From contig DATBJJ010000051.1 in assembly GCA_036556425.1 (NCBI GenBank), positions 1-64,000 of the forward strand: a stretch of 64,000 bases of DNA, in the 5' to 3' direction. This stretch comes from DATBJJ01 sp036556425. Its GTDB lineage: Bacteria > Acidobacteriota > Vicinamibacteria > Vicinamibacterales > 2-12-FULL-66-21. The position numbers were made by a program, and so were the translations under genes. A model generated the notes under the pieces. It was not told the origin of the DNA. It made no database searches and saw nothing but the letters and a program-made list of their open reading frames with translations. Below are positions 1-11,241 of this stretch, in pieces (the stretch's first letter is position 1; the number at the start of each line of letters is the position of its first letter).

Positions 1-1
1 C

Positions 2-1806
2 GCCGCCGAGCACCTGCGCGTGCCGGCCGATCGACTCACGATTGTCGACGGCACGGCACGTCCGACGACCGGCGGTCGTGGGATCGGCATCGGAACGCTC
101 GTCGGCGATCGGCGGCTGTTGGTACCGGTCGATCCCACGGCGCCGCTCGTTGCGCCATCGAACTACGCGCGCGTGCGCCAGTCGCCGCCGCGGCCCGACG
201 TCCCCGCGAAATGCACGGGCCGTCACGCGTACGTGCAGGATTTCAGCGTCAAAGGCATGCTGCATGCGCGCGTGATCCGGCCGCCTGCGATTGGGGCGAC
301 GCTCACCAGTGTTGACGAGGCATCGATCTCGCACCTTCCGAACGTCCGCGTCGTACGACTCAAAGATTTCCTGGCGGTCGTCGCGCGCGACGAATGGACC
401 GCGGTGCGCGCCGCGCGCGAGCTGAGAGCGATCTGGAGTGAATGGCGCGGGCTGCCGCGTCACCAAGACCTCGAGCGCTACGTGCGAGAGGGCGCGATCG
501 AGCGCGAGCAAACGCTGGTCAATCGCGACGCGGACGCGATCGACGCCGCGATCGCGGGTGCGCGCGCGCGTCTCTCGGCCACGTATTTCTGGCCGTGTCA
601 GAGTCACGCCTCGCTCGGACCGTCGAGCGCGGTCGCGGACATCACGGGAGGCGGCGGCACGATCTGGACGTCGTCGCAAGTGACCTACGGTCTGCGCAAC
701 ACGATCGCCCGATTGTTCGAGCTCGCGCCCGAGAAGCTGCGCGTGGTGTTCGTCGAAGGATCGGGCTCGTACGGCACCAACGGCGCCGATCACGCGGCGG
801 CCGACGCGGTGTTGATCTCGAAGACGATTCAGCAGCCGGTGCGCGTGCAGTGGTCGCGCGAGGACGAGCACGGCTGGGATCCCAAGGGGCCGCAGCAACT
901 GCTCGAGCTGAGAGCCGGCGTCGACGAGAGCGGCCACATCGCCGCATGGGACACCGAGATGTGGATTCCGGTCAACCGGCGCGGCGCGCGCATTCTCCTC
1001 GCCGCCGGCGCGGCAGGCATTGCCCAGGACAACGGCCGCGACGCCGCCGGGATTATCGAGAACGGCGAACCGCCCTATGCTGCCGACCGCGTGCGAGTGC
1101 ACGTGCACTGGCTGCGCGACACGCCACTCAATCCCTCCAACCTGCGCGCGCCGGGTAAGCCGGCGAACATCTTCGCGGTCGAAGGCTTCACCGACGAGAT
1201 CGCCGCGTCACTCGAGGTCGATGCGCTGGAATTCAGGACCAGCCGCCTGCGGGATCCACGGGCGCTCGCGGTCCTCAATCGCGCCTCGACCGCGTTCGGG
1301 TGGAAGCCACGTCCATCGCCGAATCCAGAGGCGCGCGGCGGTTGGGCCGCGGGACGGGGCGTGGCCTACGTCCGCTACAAGATGGCGGAGAATTACGTCG
1401 CGACGTTCGTCGAGGTCGCGGTCGAGCGCGCGACCGGCCGCATCGACGTGAAGCGCGTCGTCTGCGCCCACGACTGCGGTCTGGTCGTCAATCCGGATGC
1501 GCTGCGCCACCAGATCGAGGGCGGCATCGTCCAGGGCTTGAGCCGTGCCCTGCACGAGGAAGTGCAGTTCGACGAGTCGCGCGTGACGAGCGTCGACTGG
1601 GCGAGCTATCCGATCCTTCGCTTCCCCGAAGTGCCGTCGATCGACGTGATCCTGATCGAGCGCCCCGAGGAAACGTTGTGGGGCGGCGGAGAGGCGTCGA
1701 CCGTGCCAGTCGCGGCGGCGCTGGGGAATGCGATCTTCGACGCGACCGGCGTCAGGCTTCGTCGCGTGCCGTTTACTTCGGAGCGCGTCAAGCTTGCGCT
1801 GAGCGG

Positions 1807-1810
<4 letters not shown>
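2..1810 (+). CDS. Xanthine dehydrogenase-family molybdopterin-binding (large) subunit, 5'-truncated by window edge
   Basis: This is the 3' part of a molybdenum hydroxylase large subunit (xanthine dehydrogenase / isoquinoline 1-oxidoreductase type), which hydroxylates a heterocycle or aldehyde at a Mo-pterin centre. The frame is open to the left edge, so the start lies outside the window. The visible ~600 residues include the characteristic C-terminal motif WGGGEASTVP, whose Glu matches the catalytic Glu of the family, and an upstream segment GLVVNPDALRHQIEGGIVQG typical of the MoCo domain. The 2Fe-2S small subunit would be expected just upstream. Its stop codon overlaps the stop of the convergent permease through a shared CTAG at 1807-1810. 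The substrate cannot be told. Confidence 0.9.
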
Positions 1811-4449
<2,639 letters not shown>

Positions 4450-4460
4450 TGCTGGTTCCC

Positions 4461-4817
4461 TTACGCCAACCGCAGGACGCGCGACACGCCTTCCGCCACG
4501 CGCTGCCAATTGCGTTCTTCTTCCGCGAGCTGCCGCCGGCCCTTCGCCGTCAAGCTGTAGTACTTCGCCCGGCGATTGTTGTCGGACGTCGTCCACTCGG
4601 CCTTCAAAAGACCCGTCGTCTCGAGGCGATGCAGCGCCGGATAGAGCGATCCTTCCTCGATGCGCAGGAGGTCGTTGGAGACCTCGTGAATCCGCAGCAG
4701 GATTCCGTAGCCGTGCTGGGCGCCGCCGGCCAGCGTCCGCAGCACGAGCAAATCGAGCGTGCCGTAGGGCAGCGACGGCGATCCTTTGCTCATACCTCGA
4801 TCGCTAGGGTAATGCAT
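4461..4817 (-). CDS. PadR family transcriptional regulator
   Basis: A 118-residue winged-helix regulator of the small PadR class found next to ADOP permeases. Family marks are GTLDLLVLRTLAGGAQHGYG, EEGSLYPALHRLE (recognition helix and wing) and the acidobacterial SDNNRRAKYYSLTAKGRRQL segment. It probably represses its own operon, including the permease downstream. Two starts are possible. The ATG at 4817 has an AGGA about 4 nt upstream; the ATG at 4793 (MSKGSPSL) resembles family N-termini but its GAGG is only 1 nt away. An inverted repeat lies just upstream and could be its operator. Confidence 0.9.
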   Translation of the reverse strand: MHYPSDRGMSKGSPSLPYGTLDLLVLRTLAGGAQHGYGILLRIHEVSNDLLRIEEGSLYPALHRLETTGLLKAEWTTSDNNRRAKYYSLTAKGRRQLAEEERNWQRVAEGVSRVLRLA

Positions 4818-4822
4818 CCAGT

Positions 4823-4836
4823 CCTAGTTGTCTAGG
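4823..4836. promoter_or_regulatory. Candidate PadR operator (CCTAG-N4-CTAGG)
   Basis: A perfect inverted repeat CCTAG-ttgt-CTAGG lies 6 bp upstream of the PadR gene's first ATG. A further CTAGGG occurs at 4804-4809. PadR regulators typically bind dyads in their own promoter. The assignment is by position and symmetry only. Confidence 0.45.
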
Positions 4837-4907
4837 GAAGATATGGCGCGCGCCGCGCGCTTGCGCTGCGCGGTTAGCTGGCCATCTTTCGACGCGCTCG
4901 ATCACTA

Positions 4908-6323
4908 CTACACCGGGAGCTCCCATCCTTTCCGGTAACTCCCCTCGATCAACGGCTGCGCCTGCGACACGTTCGTGGCCTTCATGCCCTCGCTGTCCCA
5001 CTTGACGACCTTACCCGTCCGGAGCGCCAGCGTGCCGAGGAGGACGAACTCGGTGAGTCGTGCGCCATACTCGAAGTTGCTGCAGGCGGCTGTGCCGCCT
5101 TTGCAGGCCTGCAGCCAGTCGGCGTGATGCCCTGCCACGCGGGGGAGGCTCTTCGGCGGGCGCGTATACGAACGGTGCAGCTCCATCGGCAACAGTCGCG
5201 GCATCCCCGACCAGCCGGCGCACGTGAGGATTCCCTTGTCGCCGACCAGCATGAGACCATCGTTCCCGTCGCCGAGCCGCTGCAGCGGATCGTCGGGGTC
5301 GATCCCAAGCGGCGTTGGCGGCCTGAGGCCGTTGTCGTACCAAAACACCGTCAGCGGTCCGCGATTTCCGCGCGCACGGTACTGATAGGTGAACATGTTG
5401 CTGCCCGTGATCACTTGCGGGTCGACGAACGAGGCGCGGGCTTCCACCGTGTCGGGCGCATCGAGGCCGAGCGCGTTGAACGCGGGATCGAAGTGATGCG
5501 GCGCCATATCCGGCATGGTGCCATTGCCGAAGTCCCACACCCATCGCCAGACGAACGGCGCCAGCTTTCCGCTGTACGGCCGTGCAGACCGCGGACCCAG
5601 CCAGAGATCCCAGTTCAGCCCCGCGGGCTTGACCGCAGGGCCCTCGCCCGGCCAGACGCTCGCGGCGGTATGAGGCGTGCCGCTCCAGGCGTGCACTTCA
5701 CGCACGGCGCCGATCGCGCCGTCCTTGATCCACTCCACGGTCAGGCGGTGGCCCTCGCTCGAGCGGCCGTGATTCCCCATCTGCGTCGCAACCCGTGTCT
5801 CCTTCGCGATTCGCGCCACGATGCGCGCCTCGCGAACGTTGTGCGTGAGCGGCTTCTCGCAGTACACGTGCTTGCCCGACTTCATCGCGAGGATCGAGAT
5901 GTACGCGTGTAGGTGATCGGGGGTGGCAATGAGGACGGCGTCGATCGCCTTTTCCTTCTCGAGCATGACCCGGAAGTCCTCGTACTCCGCGCATCTGTGA
6001 TTCGGGGTCTTGCCGGCGTAGTGTTTTTCGACTTCAGCCTTGACCGGTCCGCGTCCAGATTTGCCGCCGTAGTACCACTTCGACAGGTCCCACTCTTCGG
6101 CGGGATCGGCGAGTGCGATGATCTGACAGTCCGCTTCTTGGAAGAGGGCGCGCGCGTTGGTGCGTCCCTGGCCGCCGGCGCCGATCAGCGCCACGTTCAC
6201 CTTATCGCTTGGGGCGACGAACTGCCGGCCGCCGAGGACGTGCCGGGGCACGATGGTGAATGCGGCTGCCGCGGCGGTCGTCGTCGCGATGAACTGTCGC
6301 CGGGATCCTGTCGTTGGCTTCAT
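4908..6323 (-). CDS. Gfo/Idh/MocA family oxidoreductase with Tat signal
   Basis: A 471-residue NAD(P)-dependent oxidoreductase-like protein, probably acting on a sugar or cyclitol. The N-terminus carries a Tat signal (SRRQFIATT followed by an Ala-rich stretch), so it is likely exported folded to the periplasm. The Rossmann fold begins at about residue 42 (VNVALIGAGGQG) and the family EKP motif is at 156-158 (HVYCEKPLT). The C-terminal domain has the usual dimer-forming beta-sheet region. The start at 6323 has a good AGGAGG 6 nt upstream. It is divergent from the discoidin-domain gene. The substrate cannot be deduced. Confidence 0.93.
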   Translation of the reverse strand: MKPTTGSRRQFIATTTAAAAAFTIVPRHVLGGRQFVAPSDKVNVALIGAGGQGRTNARALFQEADCQIIALADPAEEWDLSKWYYGGKSGRGPVKAEVEKHYAGKTPNHRCAEYEDFRVMLEKEKAIDAVLIATPDHLHAYISILAMKSGKHVYCEKPLTHNVREARIVARIAKETRVATQMGNHGRSSEGHRLTVEWIKDGAIGAVREVHAWSGTPHTAASVWPGEGPAVKPAGLNWDLWLGPRSARPYSGKLAPFVWRWVWDFGNGTMPDMAPHHFDPAFNALGLDAPDTVEARASFVDPQVITGSNMFTYQYRARGNRGPLTVFWYDNGLRPPTPLGIDPDDPLQRLGDGNDGLMLVGDKGILTCAGWSGMPRLLPMELHRSYTRPPKSLPRVAGHHADWLQACKGGTAACSNFEYGARLTEFVLLGTLALRTGKVVKWDSEGMKATNVSQAQPLIEGSYRKGWELPV

Positions 6324-6460
6324 GGTGCCCTCCTGGCGCGATGGTGCGAGTCGTTCGGATCGTAGACCGACTTTCGCTCGCCTGCCGTTGTAAGATCGGG
6401 TGGCCGATCAACGCGGCTCAGACTGTACCGGAAGCCACGCTCATCTTGTCGAGGAACTCG

Positions 6461-7129
6461 ATGCCCAATCGCACCATGGCTTGTTCTGTATTGCTCGCCC
6501 TCGCCCTGGGCTCTGTCAGTGCGCAGCCGGATCCCGGCAAGGAGGAGCTGAAGTTGAAGCTCCCCAAGCCCATGTTCATCGGCACCCCAACCAACATCAA
6601 GAGTGCCAACCTGGAAACGATTACGGGCAAGTCGCGCGGACCGTTCTACGTGCCGAAAGGCACGGTCCTGCTCTCGCTCAAGAAGAAGGTCACCTCGAGC
6701 GACAGCCAACCGGTGATCGGCGAGCTGGACATGATCACGGATGGAGAGAAGGGGGGCGGCGACGGGTTCTTCGTCGAGCTCGGCCCGGCGCCCCAGTGGG
6801 TGCAGATCGATCTCGGTGCGCCGAGCGCGCTCCACGCCATTCTCGTCTGGCACTATCACAGCCAGGCGCGCGTCTACCGTGACGTCGTCGTCCAGGTGTC
6901 CAACGATCCGGCCTTCAAGAGTGGCGTTACGACCGTCTTCAACAGCGACCACGACAACTCCGCGAAGCTCGGCGCCGGGCCCGACAAGGAGTACATCGAG
7001 GTCGCCGAGGGCAGGCTCATCGACCCGAAGGGCGTGAAGGGGCGCTACGTCCGCCTTTACTCCAACGGGAATACGACGAACGACCTGAACCACTACGTCG
7101 AAGTAGAGGTGTACGGCTCGCCGAAATGA
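6461..7129 (+). CDS. Secreted discoidin (F5/8 type C)-like domain protein
   Basis: A 222-residue secreted protein. The N-terminus has a Sec signal peptide ending near LGSVSAQ. The core reads like a carbohydrate-binding F5/8 type C domain: WVQIDLGAPSALHAILVWHY, VVVQVSNDPAF, GRYVRLYSNGNTTNDLNHY and a final VEVEVYGSP. The start at 6461 is preceded by GAGGA with 5 nt spacing. Its last codon overlaps the start of the next gene (ATGA at 7126), so the two are probably translationally coupled. A role in binding glycans at the cell surface is likely from the fold only. Confidence 0.8.
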   Translation: MPNRTMACSVLLALALGSVSAQPDPGKEELKLKLPKPMFIGTPTNIKSANLETITGKSRGPFYVPKGTVLLSLKKKVTSSDSQPVIGELDMITDGEKGGGDGFFVELGPAPQWVQIDLGAPSALHAILVWHYHSQARVYRDVVVQVSNDPAFKSGVTTVFNSDHDNSAKLGAGPDKEYIEVAEGRLIDPKGVKGRYVRLYSNGNTTNDLNHYVEVEVYGSPK

Positions 7130-8730
7130 ATCGCAGGCGTGCCGGAGCGATCGTCGCGATCGCGCTGGCGGCCGGCCTCGCGCTGCGGCTGGTCCGTCTG
7201 GACGTCCGGCCGATGCATCACGACGAGGCCAACCAGGCGGTCAAGTTCGGCGCGCTGCTCGAGCGCGGCGAGTACGCCTACGACGCGCACGATCATCACG
7301 GCCCGACGCTCTACTACCTGACGCTGCCCTTCGCCTGGGTTCGCGGCCAGGCGACGATGGCCTCGCTCGACGAGTGGACGCTGCGCGGAATGCCGGCGGC
7401 GTTCGGCGCGGCGACGATCCTGCTGCTGTCCCTGCTGCCCGCGAGTATCGGCCGCCCGACCGTCGCGGCTGCCGCATTGCTCATGGCGTTCTCTCCCGCG
7501 ATGGTCTTCTACTCCCGGATGTACATCCAGGAGTCGATGTTCACCTGCTTCACGCTGACGTTCGCGATCGCGATCGGGCGCGCGATGACGGAGCGCGGCT
7601 GGTTGTGGCCGGTGGTGGCGGGCGTCGCCGCGGGCCTGGCAGCCGCGACCAAGGAGACGGCGGTCATCGTGCTCCCCGCATCGCTGGCCGCCTGCGCCCT
7701 CGCGTGGTGGTCGTTAGGCTCCACGCGATCCTCCGTCGCGCCGGCGAATTCACGGTGGTGGAGAGACGCGATCCTGAGCCTTACGATCGCCGCGGGGATC
7801 GCCTCGCTCTTCTACTCCTCGTTCTCCATTCATCCGGCCGGCGTCGTCGAGCCGTTTCGCGCCGCCGCCACATATTTTCAGCGCGGCGTCGATTCGACAG
7901 GCCACGCGCATGCGTGGCACTACTACCTCCGCCTTCTCGCATGGTCGTCGTCCGGAGGTTTGGTGTGGACCGAGGCGCTCGTGCTGGTCCTGGCCGCCGT
8001 CGGTGGCGTGACGGCGTGGGCCTCGTTCGATGCGTCGCGTCCTGACGCGGTGTTCTGGCAGCGGTACCTCACGGCGAGCGGCGCCTTCACCCTCGCGATC
8101 TTTTCCGCGATCCCGTACAAGACGCCATGGAACCTCCTGCCCTTCTACGGTGTGACGATCGTCGCTGCCGGAATTGGACTATCGGCGTTGGTACGCGCGA
8201 CAGTCTCCCGTCCCGCTCACGTCTTGCTGGCTGGCGCGATCGTGATCGGCTCGGCTCACCTGGGTTGGCAGGCGTGGCTGGCGTCGATCGTCTACGCGTC
8301 TGACCCGCGCAATCCTTACGTCTACGCGCAAACGGTCCCTGATGCGGTCCGCATGGCCGCGCGCATCCGCGATCTGGCCGCACTGCATTCCGGTCGCGAG
8401 CGAATGCAGGTAACTGTCATCGCGCCGCCTGACGAACAATGGCCGCTACCCTGGTATCTGCGTACGATGACGCGCGTGGGCTATTGGAAGGACCTAACGG
8501 AGGCACCGGATCTGACCGCGCCAGTGATCGTGTCGTCCAGCGGTCATGCGGAGGCGCTCGACGCTGCGCTCGGCGATCGCTACGTCTCCGAGTTCTACGG
8601 GCTCAGGCCGGAGGTTCTGCTGACGCTTTACGTCGAGCGCGGGCTGTGGGATCGTTTCCTGTCCCGTGCGAGGATGGGGGACGATGCGGCGCGGGCGGCA
8701 CCGGACAAAACTGGCGGGCGCGAACGATGA
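7126..8730 (+). CDS. Agl23-like multi-pass membrane glycosyltransferase (GT39/ArnT-like)
   Basis: A 534-residue integral membrane protein of the dolichyl/polyprenyl-phosphate-mannose glycosyltransferase type, resembling the 'flippase activity-associated protein Agl23' family. The N-terminal TM helix is followed by an acidic periplasmic loop, DVRPMHHDEANQAVKFGALL, whose Asp-Glu matches the GT39 catalytic-loop pattern. Repeated hydrophobic segments continue to about residue 360, followed by a soluble C-terminal part. It overlaps the discoidin-domain gene by 4 bp. The two may act together in surface glycan decoration, which is an inference from coupling. Confidence 0.82.
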   Translation: MNRRRAGAIVAIALAAGLALRLVRLDVRPMHHDEANQAVKFGALLERGEYAYDAHDHHGPTLYYLTLPFAWVRGQATMASLDEWTLRGMPAAFGAATILLLSLLPASIGRPTVAAAALLMAFSPAMVFYSRMYIQESMFTCFTLTFAIAIGRAMTERGWLWPVVAGVAAGLAAATKETAVIVLPASLAACALAWWSLGSTRSSVAPANSRWWRDAILSLTIAAGIASLFYSSFSIHPAGVVEPFRAAATYFQRGVDSTGHAHAWHYYLRLLAWSSSGGLVWTEALVLVLAAVGGVTAWASFDASRPDAVFWQRYLTASGAFTLAIFSAIPYKTPWNLLPFYGVTIVAAGIGLSALVRATVSRPAHVLLAGAIVIGSAHLGWQAWLASIVYASDPRNPYVYAQTVPDAVRMAARIRDLAALHSGRERMQVTVIAPPDEQWPLPWYLRTMTRVGYWKDLTEAPDLTAPVIVSSSGHAEALDAALGDRYVSEFYGLRPEVLLTLYVERGLWDRFLSRARMGDDAARAAPDKTGGRER

Positions 8731-8821
8731 TTCTCCGCACATAGAGCCGGCTCGGGGTACATTTACCCGTAGCTCTCTGCGCACTGGCTGATCTGATCAT
8801 CAAGGTGAAGGAGATTTCACG

Positions 8822-10249
8822 ATGGCCAAAGAAACAAGACGTCCCGGGGTTTCACGCCGGCAGTTCGTGGGGACGGTCGGCACCACCGCCGCGGGCCTGA
8901 CCATCGTGCCGCGGCACGTGCTGGGCGCGGGCTTCCAGGCGCCCAGCGACACCGTCAACGTCGCCATCGTCGGCTACGCGCACGCCAATGCGATGGGCAC
9001 GAACAACCTGCTCAACGTGGCGAAGACCGACAACATCGTCGCGTTCTGCGATTGCGACGAAAGCGCAACCGCCAAAGCCGGCCGGGCCCTGCGTGGGACG
9101 ACGCTGGAGAAGTTCCCGAAGGCGACCGACTACAAAGACTTCCGCGTGATGCTGGAGAAGCAGAAGGACATCGACGCAGTGCTCGTCGCGACACCCGATC
9201 ACACGCACGCCGTGATCGCGATGGCGGCGATGCAGCTCGGCAAGCACGTCTACGTCCAGAAGCCGCTGACGCGGACCATCACCGAGGCGCGCGCGCTGAC
9301 CGAGGCGGCGCGGAAGTACAAGGTCGTGACGCAGATGGGCAATCAGGGGCGATCCGAAGAGGGTCTCCGCCTCATGCAGGAGTGGTTCGAGGCCGGCGCC
9401 ATCGGCCAGGTCCGCGAGGTGCACTGCTGGACGAATCGTCCGATCTGGCCGCAGGGAATGCCGCGGCCGACGGAGGAGCAGGCCGTGCCGGACGGCCTGG
9501 ACTGGGATCTGTGGCTGGGCCCTGCGCCGATGCGCCCGTTCCACAAGACGTATCATCCGTTCGGCTGGCGCGCCTGGCAGGACTTCGGGGCCGGCGCGAT
9601 GGGCGACATGGCCTGCCATGTCATGGACGCGGCGAACACAGTCCTGAAGCTCGGCGCGCCGACCAGCGTCGAGGCGACGCTCGCCTACAACTTCCTGCCG
9701 CCTGCCCCCGGACAAAAAGGATTCGGGCAGCGCGTGCAGTACAACGACAGCTATCCTCCCTCGTCTCTGATCCATCTGTCCTTCCCGGCACGCGGCAATA
9801 TGCCGCCGGTGAAGCTGCACTGGTACGACGGCGGCCTGCTGCCCGAGCGCCCCGAGGATCTCGAGCCGGAACGAAGAATGCCGGTGTCGGGCACGATCTT
9901 CGTCGGGGACAAGGGCAAAATGTGGTGCGAGACCTACTCGGAGAGCCCGCGCCTCATCCCCGAGTCGTCGATGCAGGCCTTCCAGCGTCCGCCGCGGACG
10001 CTGCCCAGGGTGCCTGAAGGACGGCCTGGGCACGAGAAGAACTGGCTCGATGCGATCCGACAGAAAGGTCAGTGCGTATCGCATTTCGACTACGCCGGCC
10101 CGTTCACGGAAACAGTGCTGCTCGGCAACGTCGCGCTGCGCTTCCCGGGTCAGCGCCTGTTGTGGGACGCGGTGAACATGAAGGTCACCAACGAGCCCGA
10201 GGCGGATCAGTACGTTCAGCACACCTATCGTCAGGGGTGGTCGCTCTGA
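8822..10249 (+). CDS. Gfo/Idh/MocA family protein, Tat-exported, with altered NAD and QKP motifs
   Basis: A 475-residue paralogue of the protein at 4908-6323. A Tat signal (SRRQFVGTVG) and the nearly identical stretch LTIVPRHVLG show common descent. Two family motifs are altered. The glycine-rich loop reads VAIVGYAHANAMG instead of GxGxxG, and the catalytic EKP is QKP (146-148, HVYVQKPLT). Either the enzyme uses its cofactor differently or it no longer works as a dehydrogenase. AAGGAG lies 8 nt before the ATG. A strong terminator hairpin follows 7 bp after the stop, so the transcript probably ends there. Confidence 0.92.
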   Translation: MAKETRRPGVSRRQFVGTVGTTAAGLTIVPRHVLGAGFQAPSDTVNVAIVGYAHANAMGTNNLLNVAKTDNIVAFCDCDESATAKAGRALRGTTLEKFPKATDYKDFRVMLEKQKDIDAVLVATPDHTHAVIAMAAMQLGKHVYVQKPLTRTITEARALTEAARKYKVVTQMGNQGRSEEGLRLMQEWFEAGAIGQVREVHCWTNRPIWPQGMPRPTEEQAVPDGLDWDLWLGPAPMRPFHKTYHPFGWRAWQDFGAGAMGDMACHVMDAANTVLKLGAPTSVEATLAYNFLPPAPGQKGFGQRVQYNDSYPPSSLIHLSFPARGNMPPVKLHWYDGGLLPERPEDLEPERRMPVSGTIFVGDKGKMWCETYSESPRLIPESSMQAFQRPPRTLPRVPEGRPGHEKNWLDAIRQKGQCVSHFDYAGPFTETVLLGNVALRFPGQRLLWDAVNMKVTNEPEADQYVQHTYRQGWSL

Positions 10250-10255
10250 GGGGAG

Positions 10256-10282
10256 AGGGACAAGGCCGCCTTGTCCCTTTTT
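10256..10282 (+). terminator. Rho-independent terminator
   Basis: A perfect 10-bp stem AGGGACAAGG / CCTTGTCCCT with a 3-nt loop runs directly into TTTTT (10278-10282). It closes the Gfo gene ending at 10249 and sits only 5 bp before the first ATG of the apbE gene. Confidence 0.85.
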
Positions 10283-10287
10283 CAGTC

Positions 10288-11241
10288 ATGCGTGCCGATA
10301 CATCGGACCTCGACGGCGGGATCGGGATCGCGGGATCTCACGAGCTCTGCGATCTCCGTCGTTTCTCGCACGAGGCGATGAACACCGTGTTCGAGGTGTA
10401 TGCGGTCCACGCCGACGAGCAATATGCCGCGCAAGCCGCGCAGGCAGCCTTCGCCCTCGTCGATCGACTCGAAGGCGAGTTGAGCCGCTTCCGGCCGAAC
10501 AGCGACATCACGCGCGTCAATCACCTGACTGCGGGAGAGTACGTACGCGTCAGCGAAGCTGCGATCGAATGCCTCCTCATCGCGCGGCACTTGTACGATC
10601 TGACCGGCGGCGCGTTCGACGTCGCCATCGGCTCGGGGTTGCCGGCGCTCGAGATCGATGCCGATGCCTTCGTGATCCGCGCGACGGCCGGCGGCGTGCG
10701 CGTCGATCTCGGCGGCATCGGCAAGGGCTACGCAGTGGATCTGATGGCGGAGCTGCTCGAGGAGTGGGACCTGGACCGTGCGTTCGTCCACGGAGGTTTC
10801 AGCTCCGCGATCGCACTCGACGCGCCGGCGGGCAGCGACGGATGGCCGCTGACGCTGAGCGATCCCTGCGAGCCATCGCGGATCCTCACGCGACTGTCGC
10901 TGTGCCAGTCTGCCCTCAGCGCATCAGGCGTGCGCAAGGGCGACCATATCCTGGATCCGCGGACGCGCGCGCCGGTGCGCGGGCGGCTCGCCGTCTGGGC
11001 CGCGCTTCCGCGGCCAGCGAGCGCGGGCGCCGCCGCACCAGCCGACGGTGGGCCCAGGCTCGCGCCTGCTGCAGTCGCGGACGCGCTGACGACGGCGTTC
11101 ATGGTGTTGAGCGTCGACGAGATCGCCGCTTTGTGCGAGCGCAGTCCCGGCCTCGAGGCATGGGTGCTCCCTGACGACGCATCACCGCGTGCTGGGGGCC
11201 TCCTCCACTTCAACGGACGTGCGACTTCGGGAGACGAGTGA
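10288..11241 (+). CDS. apbE: FAD:protein FMN transferase (ApbE family)
   Basis: A 317-residue ApbE-family enzyme, which attaches FMN covalently to a Thr/Ser of flavoproteins using FAD and Mg2+. Family marks seen are the N-terminal RRFSHEAMNTVFEVY, the signature VRVDLGGIGKGYAVD (about 138-151), HILDPRTRAPV and the metal-site AVADALTTAF. The region between TGGAFDVAIG and the GGIGKGYA signature is shorter than usual. No signal peptide or lipobox is visible, unlike many Gram-negative ApbE proteins. The start at 10288 lacks a Shine-Dalgarno and directly follows a terminator; the ATG at 10378 is an alternative. It is coupled to the next gene by an ATGA overlap. Confidence 0.82.
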   Translation: MRADTSDLDGGIGIAGSHELCDLRRFSHEAMNTVFEVYAVHADEQYAAQAAQAAFALVDRLEGELSRFRPNSDITRVNHLTAGEYVRVSEAAIECLLIARHLYDLTGGAFDVAIGSGLPALEIDADAFVIRATAGGVRVDLGGIGKGYAVDLMAELLEEWDLDRAFVHGGFSSAIALDAPAGSDGWPLTLSDPCEPSRILTRLSLCQSALSASGVRKGDHILDPRTRAPVRGRLAVWAALPRPASAGAAAPADGGPRLAPAAVADALTTAFMVLSVDEIAALCERSPGLEAWVLPDDASPRAGGLLHFNGRATSGDE

